Positions 58,692-64,000 of a stretch of DNA of 64,000 bases are shown piece by piece. The position numbers were made by a program, and so were the translations under genes. Numbering within the stretch: position 1 is the first letter of the stretch; each line of letters opens with the position of its first letter. Under the pieces are notes generated by a model. That model was given only the letters and a program-made list of their open reading frames with translations. It did not search any database and was not told where the DNA came from. This stretch comes from Punica granatum (lineage: Eukaryota > Streptophyta > Magnoliopsida > Myrtales > Lythraceae): contig NC_045130.1 in NCBI RefSeq assembly GCF_007655135.1, positions 9,052,001 through 9,116,000 of the forward strand, read 5' to 3'.

Positions 58692-60526
58692 TATAAGAAC
58701 AAAAATATCAAAAAGTTCTTCAAATTAATTACAAAAGAAAATACGTGAAAAAGATCAAATTGGTTAAGTACAATACAATTTTAAAAATCAAGTTAGTCTT
58801 TGAAGTCCAAAACTCTATCCCCTACCGTACCGGTCCTTTGGGGACTCCGCGAAAACGGAGAATAGAGGATCCTCAAATCCTTTTCTTAGTAGCATATTAT
58901 TATCCCACAGTCAGTTCATTTTTGCTTTCTCGACCCCAGAAAAAGAAATTCCATTTTGCTTTTACGTGGAAAGGATGAGCAGTACATTACTGCAATAGTT
59001 GACTACCTAAGATTTTCTGTAATCCCGTGAAGAGCAAAGTGGCTCCGAGTCTTTTCGATGATATAGAGATTTTATTGTCGCCGTATTAACTCGATACAAT
59101 GATTGATCGACGCCGATTATTGGGTATACTTCGAAAATGATCGTATATATGGTCATCCTAGAGTTGGCAATTCGGGAGTTGAGTTACCGGTAGCCAACAC
59201 TCCGAACCCAAGGATTGTTCTACTTATTGTTTACAAAAATTCAGATATTGCACGGTCCAGTAGTCGTGGAAATAGAAATTTGGTGTCATATGACTTCAGC
59301 AGCTTACTGCAGGTTGTTGAATAGGAATGTCCTTTTTGCTGATTTTGATCAGTGAAGATCAAATCAGATAATTTGTTCACGTGAACCATCCCGTCCACAT
59401 CATCGCATTTATTTTTGGCTTCATTAACGAAAAAAACACAATTTTTTTTATATAACACAACTTTTAAAAAAATATAAAAAAACACGATATTTATATTTTT
59501 TATAAATGTAACACGATCATTGGTGAGTACATATAAATGTATGATGTTTGCATATTTTTTTTAAATATAGCACGACCTTTAGGTATGTCAAATTGTAACG
59601 ATAAGAGCTAATATAAATGTCGTCCATTTTTATGTTATTTTCTAAAAATCATGTTATATTTAGGAAAAAGTGCGAAAGCCATACTTTTTTTTATGTAATA
59701 TATTCTTTATATTTTATTGTTTGACGTAAAAAAAAGAAAAAAAATCAGTTGGGGACTACTTCCAAAAGTCGGGGAGTATCTGATTACTCAGGATTAAGGT
59801 TGAGAAGGACCTAATTGATGCTATAAATAATCAGGAGCCAAATTGATGCCAAGTCAATGTTTGAGAGATGAAATAGTCTATTTTCACTATTTTTTATTAC
59901 TAGATATCAGCATGAGAATGCGCGAATTTTATTAACTGTATATAATAATTTTTTTCATTTCACAAGATGACCTTTTTTTATGTACATCTTATAAATCAGA
60001 AGTCCATATGGGTCCAATAAATTCAGTTTCAGTCGAATAAATCCATTAATATTTGAAGCGTTTCCAATCGTAAAATTTTTCTATTTACAATACTTCCATC
60101 TAAAACTTTGCTTATGAAAAAATAAACATCGAACTGCTTGAAATAATTCATATGAGTCAATGGCTCATAATTTTCTTTCATTAACTGTGACACAAAGTTA
60201 TAATATAATCTGAATTTATACTCTTGCAGTCTTGCTCCGGGAAAATTAGGAAATTCAAATTCAACTTAACCAAATAAATAAAAGTAAAAATAATACAAAA
60301 GAGAGATAACGGGGGTGGGGTGCGTGAAGTGGAGGATAAACAGTTAAGAACGTAGGGAAGAGTGACAAAATCTTTAGAAGACAAGTATGCGTGGAAAAGG
60401 AGATGAATTAACATACTCTAATGGTTACAATTTTTTTTAAAATTTTGAAATTGGGAAAAAAATTCAAAAAATAAAAGTTATATTAATAGAATGTTTCTTT
60501 TTTCTGTAGTGGTATAGATATAATAG
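58692..60526. other. AT-rich intergenic DNA
   Basis: Short repeats of AACACGATNTTTATATTTTT type occur near 59450-59650. No open frame shows homology to a known family. Confidence 0.5.
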
Positions 60527-61069
60527 CATTATTATCAGAATCGGATCGGACATGCCGATTCGACTAGTCGGATCGGAAACGACACCATGTCCAGTCTGAT
60601 CTGCCTAAAACCGCAAATGTCAGATTTGAATCGTAAAACTCATTAAATCAGCCGGTTTTTAAGCAAAATTCTATTGAACCGACCGGTTCTATGAGTTTTT
60701 CATTTAATTATTTTAGTGTAAAAATTACTAGGTTATATGAGGATTTGAACCCACGATCTCTTCCTTTCCATATTAACATCATATCAACTAAGCCACCATT
60801 ATTTTCTTAATTTTTTAACTCTACTTTGAAGTACTTACCAAAATTCAATATTTATTTTGGAGTAAAAATATTAAATATAGACATTTTCTTACACATCCTT
60901 ACATTTATTTGAAATCGTCATATTTCTATTTTAATTATCATAATTTTTTAATAATATAAATATTTATTTTATTTTAATTAAACTTGCGGTCCGACTTATC
61001 GAACAACCGATTGAATCCATAAATCCATACCCTTCCAGTTTACCCTTCGGTCCGGTTCTAATAACACTA
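60527..61069. mobile_element. hAT MITE carrying a tRNA-like module, copy 2
   Basis: Homologous to 55298-55864 from end to end. It starts CATTATTATCAGAATCGG, and the flanks TATAATAG (60519-60526) and TATAATCG (61070-61077) match at 7 of 8 positions. The minus-strand tRNA-like module is better preserved here: B box GGGTTCAAATCC (60741-60752) and A-box-like TGGCTTAGTTGATAT (about 60783-60797). Confidence 0.85.
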
Positions 61070-61099
61070 TATAATCGTAAAAAATAAAAAAGAGAGTGT

Positions 61100-61300
61100 A
61101 CTAGTTAAGAAGAGTGTAAGGCAGTGGAACATGCCGTCGCCTCATAACCAAGGGGTTCTGAGTTCGGTATTCAATTGAACTACTATATCCATTTATTAAC
61201 TATTAAGATTTGTATTTGTATTAAATTCACTAACTTTCTTTATAATTGAAAAAGACACACAAGTTTTACTATAATATGAATTAAAATAAAAACTTTTAAA
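61100..61300 (+). repeat. Probable SINE, related to the one at 44948-45100
   Basis: The plus strand reads GTAAGGCAGTGGAACATGCCG (A-box-like), AACCAAGGGGTTCTGAGTTCG (decayed B box) and CCATTTATTAAC. The same order as in the minus-strand SINE of the rhomboid region. Ends are not defined. Confidence 0.45.
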
Positions 61301-62504
61301 TTTCGAATTAATAACAGACTATCATTATACTAAACTCTCTTTTTTTTTTCTTTTTTTTCTTAACCAATTTTAAGAGGGAGACTAGCGGGTCCCCCCGGCA
61401 GTGAATAAACGGCCGGCAGCAGGGAGGGCCAACGCGTGAGGAGTAGACTGCCGACCAGTTAGGGAGCTTACATGGCACGTGTGTGGAATTTTTATGTCTT
61501 TGCTTGGTCAAAAAGGTACTCTGCCCCATTACATTAATACACCCTCAACTCAATATTTGACCCGCCAACGTGCATGGTTTGATTTCACTTTGGTTTTGGT
61601 TCTGGCCAATAAAGACCTTTCACACTCTCAGCAGGTCACTCGGTCACTCCCCATTCCATAGAATTGGTATTTGATCAAATTTACACCTTATTAATTTGTT
61701 CTAACACCAAGTTCTGCTAGACCAGTGATAATATGACTCCAGCTAGTTGCCTTAACTCCCGCTCCGCGTAATCGTGGTTCTAGCTACTAAGCAAGAGTCG
61801 TGTATGTAGTCGAGTACATGGTAAGAGGATACATTGGAACCTGGAGGAGCTCATGTAAACCGACTCCGCTCAATCCATGGCTGACACTCTCACTCTGACG
61901 ACATGAAGTCATGCACCGAGGTCCCCCTTTCCAGTTTTTATTGGGATCAATGTAGAATTGTTATAAGATGTTGAGAATCAAGATTAGGGCGAGTATTAGG
62001 ATGGATCATTCTATTGAATTGCGCCTATCCGATGTCTGTTTATAGCAAGTATTCTCTTATGTAATTATCTCGATAATTTGCCGTATTTTTTTTCCAATAA
62101 TTTTGTCTTGGGCATTTTTCTCACTTCTGCTGGCTTTTTGTCATGGAAGGGACTCTTGTTAATTGTTGAAGGTTTGGGGGGGGGGGGGGGGGGGGTGGTG
62201 TTGGAGAGAACCAATGCACGAATAATTTAACATGGGCGTTCTATGCGTAGTACAAAAGGAAGGAGCAGTTGGACCAACCCTCTCTTTTTTCTTTTTTCTT
62301 TTTTTGTATATTCCATTCCAAGGACAAGTACAGAGCAGAATTTCCCTCTTGAAGATGTGGCATGCAATGCATGAACTCTCAATGGGTGATCCATAGCCTA
62401 GCTAGGTTTCACTCAAAATCAATACTTTTCATAATTATGCTATTAGATATTAGATTAGGGACAATGCTTGGGTTCTATAGTTGAATCCAATTAGAATTTT
62501 ACGA
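61301..62504. other. Intergenic DNA with a 20-G run
   Basis: No gene seen. A run of exactly 20 G residues lies at 62176-62195. A GC-richer patch at 61380-61480 is unassigned. Confidence 0.55.
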
Positions 62505-62807
62505 CTCGTTTGATTTCGTAATCTGATTTTAAAATTTTAATTTTATTCATTGCACAACAAAAGTCAACAATACAATTATTATTTTTTTTATTTTTTTTCA
62601 ATTTTTTTAACCGTTTAATTCAATTTTTAATAATAAATTCTTTCAACTATTCATTACTTTTTCTACAATTCAATAATACAATCATAACTTTTTTTTTCAA
62701 TTATTCATTACATTTTCACATTTTTTTTCATAATTCAACATCACAATCATTACAAACCAATTAAAATCAAAACTCAACTCAACTCAAGTCTAAAACTAAA
62801 CAGACTA
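62505..62807 (-). mobile_element. AT-rich family F MITE, inverted member of a pair
   Basis: Read on the minus strand it matches the element at 62811-63097: GACTTGAGTTGAGTTGAGTT, TTTTGATTTTAATTGGTTTG, TAATGATTGTG and TGTTGAATTATG recur. The outer end is CGACTCGTTTGATTTCGTAATC. Confidence 0.65.
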
Positions 62808-62810
62808 TTA

Positions 62811-63097
62811 GAGTGCGCTTGGATTTAGAGTTGAGTTGGGTTGAATTTTGATTTTAATTGGTTTGTAATAATTGTATTGTTGAATTATGAGAAAAAAGTG
62901 TGAAAAAGTAATAATTAAGTAATAATTGTATTGTTGAATTATGAAAAAGTAATAAATAGTTGAAATGATTTAATATTAAAAATTGAATTGAATAGTTAAA
63001 AAAATTTTAAAAATAAAAAAAATAATAATTGTGATGTTGAATTGAAAAATAAGTAGAGTTAAATTGGATTGAAATTTTTTAAAAAATAAACGCACCC
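62811..63097 (+). mobile_element. AT-rich family F MITE with TTA target duplication
   Basis: A 287-bp element. It starts GAGTGCGCTTGGATTTAGAG and ends AAATAAACGCACCC, with TTA at 62808-62810 and 63098-63100. This is the layout of Tourist/PIF-Harbinger MITEs. An inner AAGTAATAA/TTGTATTGTTGAATTATG module is duplicated. Confidence 0.8.
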
Positions 63098-63100
63098 TTA

Positions 63101-64000
63101 ATTTTTGTAATAGACCGTGATTGAAAATTCGGGATCCAGAAATTTTCTTCAGACTAGATATCGTACAGGTAGCAGAGTGTATGCATCCAACTGCAGACAT
63201 GACAAGAGAGGATGGTGACAGAGACAGGTCAATGAGATTGGACCTTTTAAAATCTATATATATATATATATATATATGTATTATATGGACGTATTTCCTG
63301 ACGTTTGCAACTTGCTACGACTACATAATGTTTCCCATTGCTATTGGATTAGTTGGCCATATTTTCAATGTCCATAAATTTAATGCGTGCATAATTGCAT
63401 ATTGCTTGAGAAACAGCATCCCCTTCCCCACCAATGAATTTTTAAAATTTTTCATTTTATCATTGATAGATACTAATAATAACAACAATACTAATAATAA
63501 TAACAATAACAAAATAAATAAAAGTCCAGAAAATGACAGGGCTAGGATGATCAGATGAATAGATAGAACCCTAGCTAGGGTAGCTAATTCAGAAAGGAGG
63601 ATAAGGGAGGTTCTGATTTCTTTCGAACCCTTTCCTATTCATAATCATTTAGACACACAGACTAGTAGTAGTCCGTCTTATTAGCCTCACTTTTGATGAG
63701 ACGGCAATGGCAATGGCAATGGTAGTAGTGCTATTTTTTGAGTGTTCCCGTGAAAAAGAGGACCTCGATCGGCCCCAAAATCCATTACTAGCCAATAAAA
63801 TAAATAAATAAAAAGGTGTTGTCCTAATTAATATACTCAATTCCATACATACATACATATATATGTATATATATGTGTGTTGGGAAATTCTACGGTGGTG
63901 TTCGCATGCCGAGCAATTTGGCTTCACCTTAGGCTTTGTTGGATCACTCCAACCACACTTGTTAAAGTATAAACATCTAAGGCGTCTTGTTGCATCATAG
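63101..64000. other. Intergenic right end of the window
   Basis: Contains a (TA)n tract at about 63257-63277, an AATAATAACAACAATA-type tract at about 63473-63515, and TATG/TGTATATA repeats near 63848-63880. No coding sequence recognised. Confidence 0.55.

Noticed and set aside
60741..60800. Possible tRNA gene on the minus strand
   Set aside because: It has A/B boxes but no cloverleaf with paired acceptor stem, and it sits inside a hAT MITE; treated as a tRNA-like module.
63321..63558. Frames with poly-Leu or poly-Asn runs
   Set aside because: Products of an AATAAC-type simple repeat.

Overview
This window is plant nuclear DNA. The genes are split by short GT-AG introns. The families present are plant ones: class-B heat shock factor, IQD calmodulin-binding protein, DUF810 unc-13-like protein, RBL rhomboid protease, LRR-XII receptor kinase and a BAP/SRC2-type C2 protein. 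The spaces between genes are AT-rich and full of MITEs, SINE-like units and Ty1/copia debris. Protein style points to a eudicot. A Myrtales relative is only a guess, because I cannot search a database.

Layout. 1-2.3 kb: 5' part of an LRR receptor-like kinase on the minus strand, broken by two frameshifts and two stops, running off the left edge. 2.3-12 kb: a gene desert with repeats, a diverged 0.55-kb tandem duplication, and a 1,676-bp non-autonomous hAT element (10286-11961, perfect 8-bp target duplication) that carries a nested ~0.8-kb foldback element. 12-14.1 kb: an intact HSFB2-type heat shock factor with two perfect three-unit heat shock elements and three candidate uORFs. 14.1-20.2 kb: AT-rich DNA with several MITEs. 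20.4-21.1 kb: an intronless C2-domain gene. 22.3-33.7 kb: a 26-exon gene for a 1,134-residue DUF810/MUN protein, two of whose introns appear to be GC-AG. 34.8-38.9 kb: a decayed Ty1/copia element. 39.8-51.0 kb: a tandem segmental duplication. The right unit holds an intact five-exon rhomboid protease gene and the 3' end of a convergent IQD gene. The left unit holds a decayed copy of both. 50.3-54.3 kb: the intact four-exon IQD gene on the minus strand. 54.5-64 kb: gene-poor DNA with two copies of a hAT MITE carrying an antisense tRNA-like module, a LINE-type RNase H remnant, SINE-like copies, foldback DNA and an inverted MITE pair.

The genes do not form a pathway; this is an ordinary plant chromosomal neighbourhood. 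The most informative parts are structural: nested transposons next to the HSF promoter, the rhomboid/IQD duplication whose order of events can be read, and MITE families with internally amplified modules. I found no convincing new protein-coding system.
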